A DNA stretch of 64,000 bases. Origin: Streptomyces ficellus (GTDB lineage Bacteria > Actinomycetota > Actinomycetes > Streptomycetales > Streptomycetaceae). Shown here in pieces: positions 25,292-33,202 of this stretch. The stretch lies in the NCBI RefSeq assembly GCF_009739905.1, contig NZ_CP034279.1, positions 1,240,001 to 1,304,000 of the forward strand. Direction: 5' to 3'. How positions within the stretch are numbered: position 1 is the first letter of the stretch; each line of letters opens with the position of its first letter. The notes beneath the pieces were generated by a model. The model saw only the letters and a list, made by a program, of their open reading frames with translations, ran no database searches and was not told where the DNA came from. The position numbers were made by a program, and so were the translations under genes.

Positions 25292-26059
25292 ATGGTGGAG
25301 ATCAAGACCGATGCCTCCCTGGAGGCCATGCGCGCGTCCGGCCGGGTCGTCGCGGAGGCGCTGGCGGCCGTGCGCGACGCGGCGGCGCCCGGCGTGACCC
25401 TGGACGAACTGGACCTGGCCGCCCGCGCGGTGCTGCGCGACGCGGGCGCCTCGTCGCCCTTCCTGGGCTACCGCCCCGACTGGGCCCCGGTGCCCTTCCC
25501 CGCGGTGATCTGCGCGTCGGTGAACGACGCCGTGGTGCACGGCGTCCCGGACGGCCGCCGGCTGCGCGACGGCGACCTCGTCAGCATCGACTGCGGTGCC
25601 GTCCTGGACGGCTGGGCCGGGGACGCTGCGATCAGCTTCACGGTCGGCCGGGCGCGCCCGGCGGACACGCGGCTGATCGACACGGCGTACGAGGCCCTCG
25701 ACGCGGGCATCGCGGCCGCCCGCGTGGGCAACCGCGTGGGCGACATCGCGCACGCGATCGGCCGCGTCTGCCGCGCCGCCGGATACGGCATCCCGGACGG
25801 GTTCGGCGGCCACGGCATCGGGCGCCGCATGCACGAGGACCCCGGCGTGCCGAACGAGGGCCGGCCGGGTCGCGGGATGCCGCTGCGCCACGGCATGGTG
25901 ATCGCCCTCGAACCGATGCTGATCGCGGGCGGTGGCGACGACCACCGCACAGACCACGACGGCTGGACGATCCGCACCCGGGACGGCAGCCGCGCGGCGC
26001 ACGTGGAACACACGGTGGCGATCACCCACGAGGGGCCACGGGTGCTGACGGCGCTGTAG
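25292..26059 (+). CDS. map: Type I methionine aminopeptidase (accessory copy)
   Basis: Removes the initiator Met from nascent proteins with a dinuclear metal site. 255 aa, type Ia without an N-terminal zinc finger. All ligands are present: Asp100, Asp111, His174, Glu207, Glu239, plus His83 in VVHGVP. Most Streptomyces carry a housekeeping map near the ribosomal protein genes; this one stands alone beside an XRE regulator, so it is likely a regulated paralogue. The start is ATG 25292 with TATAGT 7 bases before it and no Shine-Dalgarno. Confidence 0.94.
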   Translation: MVEIKTDASLEAMRASGRVVAEALAAVRDAAAPGVTLDELDLAARAVLRDAGASSPFLGYRPDWAPVPFPAVICASVNDAVVHGVPDGRRLRDGDLVSIDCGAVLDGWAGDAAISFTVGRARPADTRLIDTAYEALDAGIAAARVGNRVGDIAHAIGRVCRAAGYGIPDGFGGHGIGRRMHEDPGVPNEGRPGRGMPLRHGMVIALEPMLIAGGGDDHRTDHDGWTIRTRDGSRAAHVEHTVAITHEGPRVLTAL

Positions 26060-26254
26060 GCGGGGGCGGCGGGCGGGGCGTGGCCGTGGTGGCCGCGCGG
26101 TCGTTGCCGTGCGCCGGTGCGGGTGCGGTGCACCCCGCGGGTGCGTGGGCCGGGCGCTTCCGCGTGCCGTGGGCGGGTGGGGTCGCGACAATGGACGGGG
26201 ACGTGGCCGGGTGTGCCGGGGTCGCGGCCCGCCCATGGTGGAAGGGGCGTCCGG

Positions 26255-28339
26255 ATGGCCGCGGAGCAGCCGGTCGGTGCGGAGTCCTCCCGCACGGTCA
26301 GGTCCGAGTACGGAACGCTGCTGGAGCAGGTCGCGGTGGCGGTGTTCGGTCTGGACGTGGACCACCGGATCCGGTTCTGGGGGCCCGGCGCGCAGCGGCT
26401 GTTCGGCCACGAGGCCCCGGACGTGCTGTCGCGTCACGGTTCCGTGCTGTTCCCCGGCCCGGAGGACCCACCGCCGGCTCCGGGAGCGCCCGGCCACGAC
26501 GATCCGGCGGCGCTGCTGGTGGGGCGGGGCATGGAGCACGGGTACTGGCGGGTCCGGCTGCCGGCCCGGCACCGCGACGGCACCGTGTTCGACTGCGGGT
26601 TCCGGGTGTTCCCGGTGAGCGGTCCCGGCGACGGGGTCGTCCTGGCGCTCGCCAGCCGGGGCGACGAACTGGACCGGGTGAAGACCAACCTGGCGTTCCT
26701 CGACGCGCTCTTCGAGACCTGCCCGATCGGGCTGGTCATGCTCGACGAGGACCTGCGGTTCCTGCACCTGAACCAGGCGCTCGCGGACATGGACGGCCTC
26801 GGTGTCGCCGAGCACCTCGGGCGGCGCGTGGACGACGTCATGATCACCCGGGACGGCGGCGAGTTCCTCGGCCTGCTGCGCGCGGTGGTGGAGGGCGGCC
26901 CGCCCGTGGTGGGGACGCTGGTCGGGATGCGCGGGGCCGGGCGGCCCGATCACGACCAGGTGCGGTCGGTGAGCCTCTTCCCGCTGAGCGGGGCGGTGGG
27001 CAGCCGCACCGGGGTGGGCGGGGTCCTGCTGGACGTGACCGACCGGGAGCACGCCGTCGTCGAGGCGACCGCGGCGCGGCAGCGGCTGGACCTGCTGGAC
27101 CGGGCCAGCCGGTCCATCGGCCGCACGCTCGACGTCGGGGTGACCGCCCGCGAGCTGGTCGACGCCTCCGTACCGGCCTTCTGCGACGCCGCCGTCGTGG
27201 AGGTCGTACAGGGGCCGGACGACAACGAGGTGTTCGACCCGTCCCTTCCCCTGGACACGCACCGCATCGCGTGGGGCACGGTGCTCCCGCCGCCCGCCGA
27301 CGAGCTGGTCGGCGGACTGGAGTTCGTCTCCTACCCTCCCGGCTCCACCGTGCACGACATGGTGTCCACCGGCCGCCCGGTCGTCGTGCCGGTCGACGAG
27401 GACTTCGTGTCCCGCACCGTGGCCCACCGGGACCGGGCCCGGCTGCTGAGGGAGAGCGGGCTCGTGTGCCTGCTGATGGCCCCGCTCATCGCCCGCGGGG
27501 CGGTCCGCGGGATCGCGATGTTCGGCCGCTCGGCCGCCCGGCCGGGCTTCACCGCCGAGGACGCCGCGCTCGCCGGTGAGCTCGCCTCCCGCGCCGCGCT
27601 CTGCCTGGACAACGCCCGCCTGTACAGCCGTGTGCAGGACGCCGCCCTCACCCTCCAGCGGGCGCTGCTGCCCACCGCCCCGGCCACGAGCCCGTACGTG
27701 GACGTCGCCCACCGTTACGTGCCCGGGAGCCGGGCCAGCGAGGTGGGCGGCGACTGGTACGACGTGGTCCACCAGCCCGGCAACCGGGTCGCCCTGATCG
27801 TGGGGGACGTGATGGGGCACGGCGTCCGCGCGGCGGCGGCCATGGGGCGGCTCCGCATCACCGCCAAGGCCGTCGCCCGGCACGTCCCGGAACCCTCCGC
27901 GCTCCTCGCCGAGCTGGAGGTGTGCGCCCAGGAGGCGGGGATCGAGCTGGCGACCTGCCTCTACCTCGTGTACGACCCCGACACCGGACGCGCACGCGTC
28001 GCCAACGCCGGGCACCCTCCCCCGATGGTGATCCGCCCGGACGGATCGGTCGGCACCGTGGAAGCGCCGGCCGGCATCCCCCTGGGCGTCGGCGGGTGCG
28101 CGTTCGACTCGACGGACGTCGAACTGCCCGACGGCGCGCTCCTCGCCCTCTACACCGACGGGCTCGTCGAGGCGCGCGGGCAGGACATCGACGTCGGCAT
28201 GGCGGCGCTGTGGGCCGCGCTCGGCCGTGCGCGCGGGTCCCTGGAGGACATGGCCGACCAGGTCCTCGGCGACCTCCTGCCCGGCCGGGTCTCCGACGAC
28301 ACGGTGCTGGTGCTCGCGCGGGTGCGCCGCGCCGGGTAG
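26255..28339 (+). CDS. PAS-PAS-GAF-SpoIIE (PP2C) phosphatase
   Basis: Serine phosphatase probably acting on an anti-sigma-factor antagonist in stress signalling. 694 aa from ATG 26255 (GGAAGGGG just upstream); the longer open frame from 26117 is Arg/Gly-rich and unlikely. Domains: PAS about 15-125, second PAS about 145-260 (FETCPIGLVMLDEDLRFLHLN), GAF about 275-445, and PP2C/SpoIIE from about 465 (LQRALLPTAP, VGGDWYDVV, LIVGDVMGHG, LALYTDGLVEARG, VSDDTVLVLA; the Asp residues bind metals). No RsbW-type kinase domain is attached and no sigma/anti-sigma gene is adjacent. Confidence 0.92.
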   Translation: MAAEQPVGAESSRTVRSEYGTLLEQVAVAVFGLDVDHRIRFWGPGAQRLFGHEAPDVLSRHGSVLFPGPEDPPPAPGAPGHDDPAALLVGRGMEHGYWRVRLPARHRDGTVFDCGFRVFPVSGPGDGVVLALASRGDELDRVKTNLAFLDALFETCPIGLVMLDEDLRFLHLNQALADMDGLGVAEHLGRRVDDVMITRDGGEFLGLLRAVVEGGPPVVGTLVGMRGAGRPDHDQVRSVSLFPLSGAVGSRTGVGGVLLDVTDREHAVVEATAARQRLDLLDRASRSIGRTLDVGVTARELVDASVPAFCDAAVVEVVQGPDDNEVFDPSLPLDTHRIAWGTVLPPPADELVGGLEFVSYPPGSTVHDMVSTGRPVVVPVDEDFVSRTVAHRDRARLLRESGLVCLLMAPLIARGAVRGIAMFGRSAARPGFTAEDAALAGELASRAALCLDNARLYSRVQDAALTLQRALLPTAPATSPYVDVAHRYVPGSRASEVGGDWYDVVHQPGNRVALIVGDVMGHGVRAAAAMGRLRITAKAVARHVPEPSALLAELEVCAQEAGIELATCLYLVYDPDTGRARVANAGHPPPMVIRPDGSVGTVEAPAGIPLGVGGCAFDSTDVELPDGALLALYTDGLVEARGQDIDVGMAALWAALGRARGSLEDMADQVLGDLLPGRVSDDTVLVLARVRRAG

Positions 28340-28374
28340 CCGCCGCCGGGGCGGAATCGAGCCCTACGGATCCC

Positions 28375-28403
28375 TTGACGCGCCTGTTCGGGCCTCACAT
28401 ACT
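28375..28403 (+). promoter_or_regulatory. Sigma-70-type promoter of the permease operon
   Basis: TTGACG (28375-28380), a 17-bp spacer and CATACT (28398-28403). The expected transcription start falls at about 28410, inside the palindrome at 28407-28424, giving an ~80-base leader to the GTG at 28492. Confidence 0.7.
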
Positions 28404-28406
28404 GGC

Positions 28407-28424
28407 GGCCAAATCGATTTGGCC
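28407..28424. promoter_or_regulatory. 18-bp LacI-type operator
   Basis: GGCCAAATCGATTTGGCC is a perfect palindrome with a central CG flanked as AAnCGnTT, the core of LacI-family operators. It covers the expected transcription start of the permease operon. A LacI-family gene lies at the other end of the operon (32055-33095). A LacI protein binding here would repress by blocking initiation. Confidence 0.6.
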
Positions 28425-28460
28425 CGCCGGTCCACTCCCGTCTCGGGTGGACCGCGGGCC
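28421..28460 (+). promoter_or_regulatory. Leader hairpin of the permease mRNA
   Basis: 28421-28435 pairs with 28447-28460 (14 bp with one bulged C; loop of 11 bases, TCCCGTCTCGG). It lies between operator and ribosome site (GGAG at 28481-28484). It may stabilise the 5' end or, when combined with the palindrome half it shares, form an alternative structure. Confidence 0.45.
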
Positions 28461-28491
28461 AAAGCCGGAGCGAGCCGAACGGAGCTCGAAC

Positions 28492-29940
28492 GTGTCCAGT
28501 CCCCACTCCACGCCCCACGTCCCGTCGTCCCCACCGGGGCCGGCCGCCGGGCCGGGTACCGCCCCCGAACCGGCAACCCCGCCCGCACCCGACACCCCCG
28601 CCACCGCCGCCACCCCCGACGCCCCCCACCCGGTGGACGAGTCGCGGCCGCTCGGCCGGATCCTGCTGTTCGGGCTCCAGCACGTGCTCGTCATGGCCGC
28701 CACGCCCATCTCGGCGATCTTCCTGATGAGCGCCACGCTGCGGCTGGACGCCGGGCTCACGGTCGACCTGCTCTCGGCCGCGTTCGTCCTGTCCGGGATC
28801 GGATCGCTGATCCAGTCGCTCGGGCCGTGGAAGTTCGGCCCGAAGCTGCCGTTCGTCATGCTGCCCGGCGGGGCGCCACTGATCCTGTTCCTGGCCATCG
28901 CCGAACAGCACGGGCTGCCCACCGCGAGCGGGGCCGTGATCCTCACCGCCGCGTTCTACTTCGTCGTCCTGCCCGTCTTCTCCCGGCTGCTGGCGTTCTT
29001 CCCCGCTCTGGTCATCGGCACGATGATCGTGATCGTCGGGATCAACCTGGTGAAGGTCGGGGCGGTGCTCGTCACCGGCCGGCCCGGCCGGCCCGGCTTC
29101 GCCGACCCCACCAACCTGCTGCTCGGCATGGCCACGATCGGCTTCACCGTCGCGTTCTACTGGCTGTTCACCGGCGTGGTGCGCCAACTGGCCGTGATGC
29201 TGGGCCTGATCGCCGGGACGGTCCTCGCCGTCGTCATGGGCGGCGTCGACTTCGGCACGGCCGCCGAGGGCGGACTGCTGAACCTCCCGCAGGCCCTGCC
29301 GTTCGGCTCGCCCGAGTTCAACCTGGTCGCCGCACTGCCCCTGATGCTGTACAGCCTCGCCTCCATGGCGGAGGCCACCGGCCAGACCGTGATCAACGCG
29401 GAGGCGGTGGGCAAGGAGGTCGACCGGCGCAGGGACGTGCCGAAGACGATCAGGGGCGACGCGGTCACCTCGCTGTTCGGCGGCTTCTTCGGACTGCCGC
29501 TGATGGTGACCAGCGGCGAGAACATCGGCATCGTCCGGGTCACCGGCGTACGCAGCCGGTACGTCACCGCCGCGGCCGGCGTCGTACTGATCGTCATCGG
29601 CTTCCTGGCCCCGGTCACCCGGGCGATCAGCGTCATCCCGTCGGCCGTCGTGGGCGGCACCGCGATGGTGGTCTTCGCCGTGATCACCGTGCTCGGTGTG
29701 CAGATGCTCGGCCGCGCCGAACTCGACCGGCACACCAACACCTTCATCTGCGCCGTCGCCCTGGCACTCGGCCTGCTGCCGATCCTCATCCCCGGTGTGT
29801 ACGGCGGCTTCCCGCCCAACGCCCGGATCCTCCTGGAGAGCGGGGTCGCGGTCGGCGCCGTCACGGCCGCCGTCCTCAACGTCCTGTTTCACCACGTCCG
29901 GCTGCCCCGCCCCCGTACCCGTACCGAAAGTGACCGATGA
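28492..29940 (+). CDS. Nucleobase:cation symporter-2 type permease
   Basis: Imports a purine or pyrimidine (xanthine, uric acid, uracil or similar) with protons. 482 aa from GTG 28492 (GGAG 7 bases upstream). An unusual Pro/Ser/Thr-rich N-terminal tail of about 42 residues precedes the first helix. Seen: FGLQHVLVMAATPISAIFL, PGGAPLILFLA, the substrate-site region MAEATGQTVINAEAVGKEVDR, then FGGFFGLPLMVTSGENIG with the NCS2-type signature region. Overlaps the next gene by ATGA. The neighbouring amidohydrolase suggests the imported compound is deaminated. Confidence 0.9.
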   Translation: MSSPHSTPHVPSSPPGPAAGPGTAPEPATPPAPDTPATAATPDAPHPVDESRPLGRILLFGLQHVLVMAATPISAIFLMSATLRLDAGLTVDLLSAAFVLSGIGSLIQSLGPWKFGPKLPFVMLPGGAPLILFLAIAEQHGLPTASGAVILTAAFYFVVLPVFSRLLAFFPALVIGTMIVIVGINLVKVGAVLVTGRPGRPGFADPTNLLLGMATIGFTVAFYWLFTGVVRQLAVMLGLIAGTVLAVVMGGVDFGTAAEGGLLNLPQALPFGSPEFNLVAALPLMLYSLASMAEATGQTVINAEAVGKEVDRRRDVPKTIRGDAVTSLFGGFFGLPLMVTSGENIGIVRVTGVRSRYVTAAAGVVLIVIGFLAPVTRAISVIPSAVVGGTAMVVFAVITVLGVQMLGRAELDRHTNTFICAVALALGLLPILIPGVYGGFPPNARILLESGVAVGAVTAAVLNVLFHHVRLPRPRTRTESDR

Positions 29941-31322
29941 ACGACTTCACCGCCGACCGCCTCCTCAGCGACGACGGCGTGCTCCTCCTCACCCCCGACG
30001 CGGTGTTCACACCGGACGGGCCGAAGGACCACTACGCGGCCGTCGTCGCGGGCGGCACCTTCCGCGCGGTCGGCCCCGCCGAGCAGGTGGAGCGCAACCA
30101 CCCGCACCTGACGCCCGTCCGGTTGCCGGGGCACGTCCTGATGCCGGGCTTCGTCGACGCCCACCACCACCTGACGCAGAGCTTCGGCGCCGCCCTGGCC
30201 TTCGGGGAGCCGTCGGAGATCTTCCGCCGCGTGTGGGTGCCGCTCGAAGGCGCCCTGGACGAGGAGGCGGTGTACGTGGCGGCGAAGCTGGCCGCCCTCG
30301 AATCGCTGCGCGGCGGGTTCACCACGGTCGCCGACGCGGGCACCCGGGCGGCGGTGGACGTGGAACTCGTCGCCGCCGCCGCGCGGGACGCCGGCATCCG
30401 CTGCGTACTCGGCCTGGTCTGCAACGACGCGGACGGGGACACCGACACGGCGCTCGCCGGCGCGGAGAAGCACCTCACCCGGTACGGCGCCGAGGAGCTG
30501 ATCCACCCGTCCCTCGCCGTCTCCGTCCCGGAGGCCGCGACCGCCCGCACCCTGCACCACACCGCCCGGCTCGCCGCCGAAGCGGGCGCGGTCGTCCAGA
30601 TCCACGTCAACGAGCACCTCGCCGGCGTGGAGCGCTCCCTGGTCGAGCACGGGCTGCGCCCCCTGGAGTACCTGCACCACGTGGGCGCTCTGGGTCCGCA
30701 GCTGCTGGCCGCGCACGCCACCCTGGTCACGCCCCGGGAGGTCACCCTGCTCGCCGACAGCGGGGCGGCCATCAGCTACAACCCCGTGGCCAGCGCCTGG
30801 AAGGGCAACGCGGTCGCCCCGGCGACGACGATGGCCGAGCGGGGCATCCGCTTCGGCCTGGGCACGGACGGCACCCGGGGCGACGCCTTCCGGCTGGCCG
30901 ACGCGGCCGAGTTCGCGCAGCGCCTCAGCTACGGCCTGGCCACCGGCGACTCGTCGTGCGGCGCGGGCTGGACGTGGCTGGACCGCGCCTCCCGGGGCGG
31001 CGCGGACGCGGTCGGGCTCGACGCCCTGACCGGCCGGATCGCGGCCGGCGCCGCCGCCGACTTCCTGCTCGTCGACGTGTCGGCTCCCGAGACGGCGCTG
31101 TCCCGGGACCTGCCCTGGGAGCTGGTACGGCGCGGCAACCGCGACCAGATCAGCGCCGTGTTCGTGGCCGGCCGGCTGCGCGCGTGGCACGGGTGGCCGA
31201 CGGACTGGGACGGACCGGCGCTGGTGCGGCGGGCGGCGGAACTGGCCCACGACGTCATGCTCCGCGCACCCGTCACCCGGGTCCACCCCACGTCCACCGA
31301 CGCCTGGGCGGCCTGCTCGTGA
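29937..31322 (+). CDS. Amidohydrolase, nucleobase or hydroxyatrazine-type deaminase
   Basis: Zinc-dependent TIM-barrel deaminase, 461 aa, of the SsnA/TrzN/8-oxoguanine-deaminase group. Seen: GFVDAHHHLTQ with metal ligands His76 and His78, the third ligand in QIHVNEHLAG, LAAHATLV with His, and GLGTDGTRGD with the catalytic Asp. Coupled by ATGA to the permease before it and by GTGA to the TauE gene after it. The substrate probably is the molecule the permease imports; which base is not clear from sequence. Confidence 0.85.
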   Translation: MNDFTADRLLSDDGVLLLTPDAVFTPDGPKDHYAAVVAGGTFRAVGPAEQVERNHPHLTPVRLPGHVLMPGFVDAHHHLTQSFGAALAFGEPSEIFRRVWVPLEGALDEEAVYVAAKLAALESLRGGFTTVADAGTRAAVDVELVAAAARDAGIRCVLGLVCNDADGDTDTALAGAEKHLTRYGAEELIHPSLAVSVPEAATARTLHHTARLAAEAGAVVQIHVNEHLAGVERSLVEHGLRPLEYLHHVGALGPQLLAAHATLVTPREVTLLADSGAAISYNPVASAWKGNAVAPATTMAERGIRFGLGTDGTRGDAFRLADAAEFAQRLSYGLATGDSSCGAGWTWLDRASRGGADAVGLDALTGRIAAGAAADFLLVDVSAPETALSRDLPWELVRRGNRDQISAVFVAGRLRAWHGWPTDWDGPALVRRAAELAHDVMLRAPVTRVHPTSTDAWAACS

Positions 31323-32029
31323 GTACGGAGACGGTGGTCGTCCTCGCCGTGACGGTGGCCCTCGCCGCGTTCGTCCAGGGTGCGAGCGGACTGGGCTTCG
31401 CCCTGATCGTCGCGCCGGTGGCGGGGCTGCTGGACCCGGGCCTGGTGCCCGTGTTCGTCCTGGCGTCGATGATTCCGCTCAACCTGTACGTGGCGTGGCG
31501 CGAGCGTGCCGCGCTGGACCTGCGGGGCGCCGGCTGGATCACGGCCGCGCGCCTCGCGGCCACCCCGGGAGGGCTGGCGCTGCTGTGGGCGATCCCCGAG
31601 CAGCGGCTCGGCCTCTTCGTGGGCGTGGCGACCGTCCTCGCGGCGGTGGTGAGCCTGGCCGCGCCCGCGTTCACCCCCGGGCGGGGCGCGTACGTGGGCG
31701 CGGGCGTGGTCACCGGCCTGACGGAGACGGCGACGGGCGTGGGCGGCCCACCGCTGGCGCTGGTGTACCAGCACCGGCCGCCGGCCGAACTGCGGGCGAC
31801 GGTCGCCGTCTGCTTCCTGGTCGGCGAAGTGGCCTCGCTGGTCCTCCTGTTCGCCACGGGCCGGGGCGACGCGGCCCAGCTGGGCTGGGCGGCCGCGCTC
31901 CTGCCCGCCCTGGCCGTCGGCGCCTGGCTGAGCCGCCTGGTCCACCAGCGCCTCGACGCCCGGCGGATGCGCCTGTTCGTCCTGGCCTTCGCCCTGGTCT
32001 CCGGCACGGTGCTCATGCTCGGGCTGTGA
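31319..32029 (+). CDS. TauE/SafE-family membrane protein
   Basis: 236-aa polytopic membrane protein of the sulfite/organic-anion exporter family; about 7-8 hydrophobic helices. Seen: FVQGASGLGFALIVAPVAGLL in the first repeat and TGLTETATGVGGPPLALVYQ in the second, the two-fold family repeat with GxGG. GTG start overlapping the previous stop. In this setting it may export a breakdown product or import a related anion; that is inference. Confidence 0.85.
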   Translation: MSTETVVVLAVTVALAAFVQGASGLGFALIVAPVAGLLDPGLVPVFVLASMIPLNLYVAWRERAALDLRGAGWITAARLAATPGGLALLWAIPEQRLGLFVGVATVLAAVVSLAAPAFTPGRGAYVGAGVVTGLTETATGVGGPPLALVYQHRPPAELRATVAVCFLVGEVASLVLLFATGRGDAAQLGWAAALLPALAVGAWLSRLVHQRLDARRMRLFVLAFALVSGTVLMLGL

Positions 32030-32058
32030 GCCGGGCGCGATCGCCTTCGTGGGCTCAC
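32026..32058. terminator. Hairpin between convergent TauE and LacI genes
   Basis: GTGAGCC (32026-32032) pairs with GGCTCAC (32052-32058), spanning both stop codons of the convergent genes. The 7-bp stem has a 19-base loop, so it is a moderate terminator candidate. Confidence 0.5.
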
Positions 32059-33095
32059 GCCCGTGCGGTGCCCCGCAGGGACGAGGCCCGGGCGACGACG
32101 CGTGGTTCGGGTGCGGTGGCGGGCGGGGTGGCGGGCTCGCCGCGGAGGCGGGCGAGCAGGAGTTCCACGGCGTCGGCGGCGGCGCGGTCCAGTTGCAGGT
32201 CCACCGCGGTGAGCGGGGGCTCGCTGGTCCGGGCGCGGAGCCCGTCGTACCGGGTGACGACCATGATGTCGTCCGGGACACGGCGACCGCTGTCGTGGAT
32301 GGCGCGGACGGCTCCGACCGCGAAGGCGTCCACCAGCGCGCACACGGCGTCCGTGTCGGGGTGGTCGGAGAGCAGGGCGGCGCAGGCGTCGTACCCGGCC
32401 TGTTCGCCGCCCTGCTCGGGGGCCGTGGCGACGACGGGCGCCCAGCCGTGCTCGGCCGCGGCGCGCAGGTACGCGGCGCGGGCGTCGACGGCGGAGTGCC
32501 GGGAGCCGGCGCCGATGAGGAGCGCCGGCCGGCGGGCGCCCTGTTCTCGCAGGTGGGCCAGGAGCAGGTCGACGACGAGTCCGCCGCGCAGGTCGACGTA
32601 CGGGGAGTCGTCCCCCTCCGCCATGGGGCGCCCGAGCGCCACGTACGGCAGTCCCCGCTCGCGCAGTTGCGCCACGGCGATGTCGTCCCGGTCGGGCTCG
32701 ACGACGATGGCGCCGTCGATGTCGACCGAGTACAGCGCGGAGCCGGACCGCACGGGCGGTACGAGCACGAGGGCGTACCCGTGGAGCAGGGCCCGTTCGG
32801 CCGCGGCGGCGGCGACCTCCATGTAGAACCCGAGCCGGGAGGGGCCGCCGGCGACCGCGAAGGGCATCGACGAGGCCAGCGCGATGGCCTTGGCCTCGCC
32901 GCGCCGCAGCCGCTGCGCGCGCAGGTTGGGCCGGTAGCCGAGTTCGGCGGCGACCTGCTTGATGCGTTCCCGCGTCCGGGGGTCGACCTTGCCGATCCCG
33001 TTCAGGGCGTGCGAGACGGTCGTCCGCGACACCGACGCGGCGCGGGCCACGTCGGCGATCGTGGGCGGCCTGGATCCGTTGCCGGGCGTGGCCAT
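32055..33095 (-). CDS. LacI-family transcriptional regulator
   Basis: 346 aa from ATG 33095 (an upstream in-frame ATG at 33143 is possible). Seen: N-terminal HTH PTIADVARAASVSRTTVSHALNG and hinge YRPNLRAQRLRRGEAKAIAL, then a periplasmic-binding-protein-like ligand domain (FYMEVAAAAAERALLHGY, VDIDGAIVVEPD, VVTRYDGLRARTSEPPLTAVD). It converges on the permease-amidohydrolase-TauE operon, whose promoter carries a LacI-type palindrome (28407-28424). The inducer is probably the imported base or a product. No equivalent palindrome was seen upstream of its own start. Confidence 0.9.
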   Translation of the reverse strand: MATPGNGSRPPTIADVARAASVSRTTVSHALNGIGKVDPRTRERIKQVAAELGYRPNLRAQRLRRGEAKAIALASSMPFAVAGGPSRLGFYMEVAAAAAERALLHGYALVLVPPVRSGSALYSVDIDGAIVVEPDRDDIAVAQLRERGLPYVALGRPMAEGDDSPYVDLRGGLVVDLLLAHLREQGARRPALLIGAGSRHSAVDARAAYLRAAAEHGWAPVVATAPEQGGEQAGYDACAALLSDHPDTDAVCALVDAFAVGAVRAIHDSGRRVPDDIMVVTRYDGLRARTSEPPLTAVDLQLDRAAADAVELLLARLRGEPATPPATAPEPRVVARASSLRGTARA

Positions 33096-33202
33096 CTGCG
33101 CGGGACGCTCCTCGCTGCTGGTCGGTGCGGGTGACGAGACCATCCTCGCCGACGGGGGCCGGTCACCGGAAGGAGCGTCCCACTGCCCGGCTGCTCCGGC
33201 TG

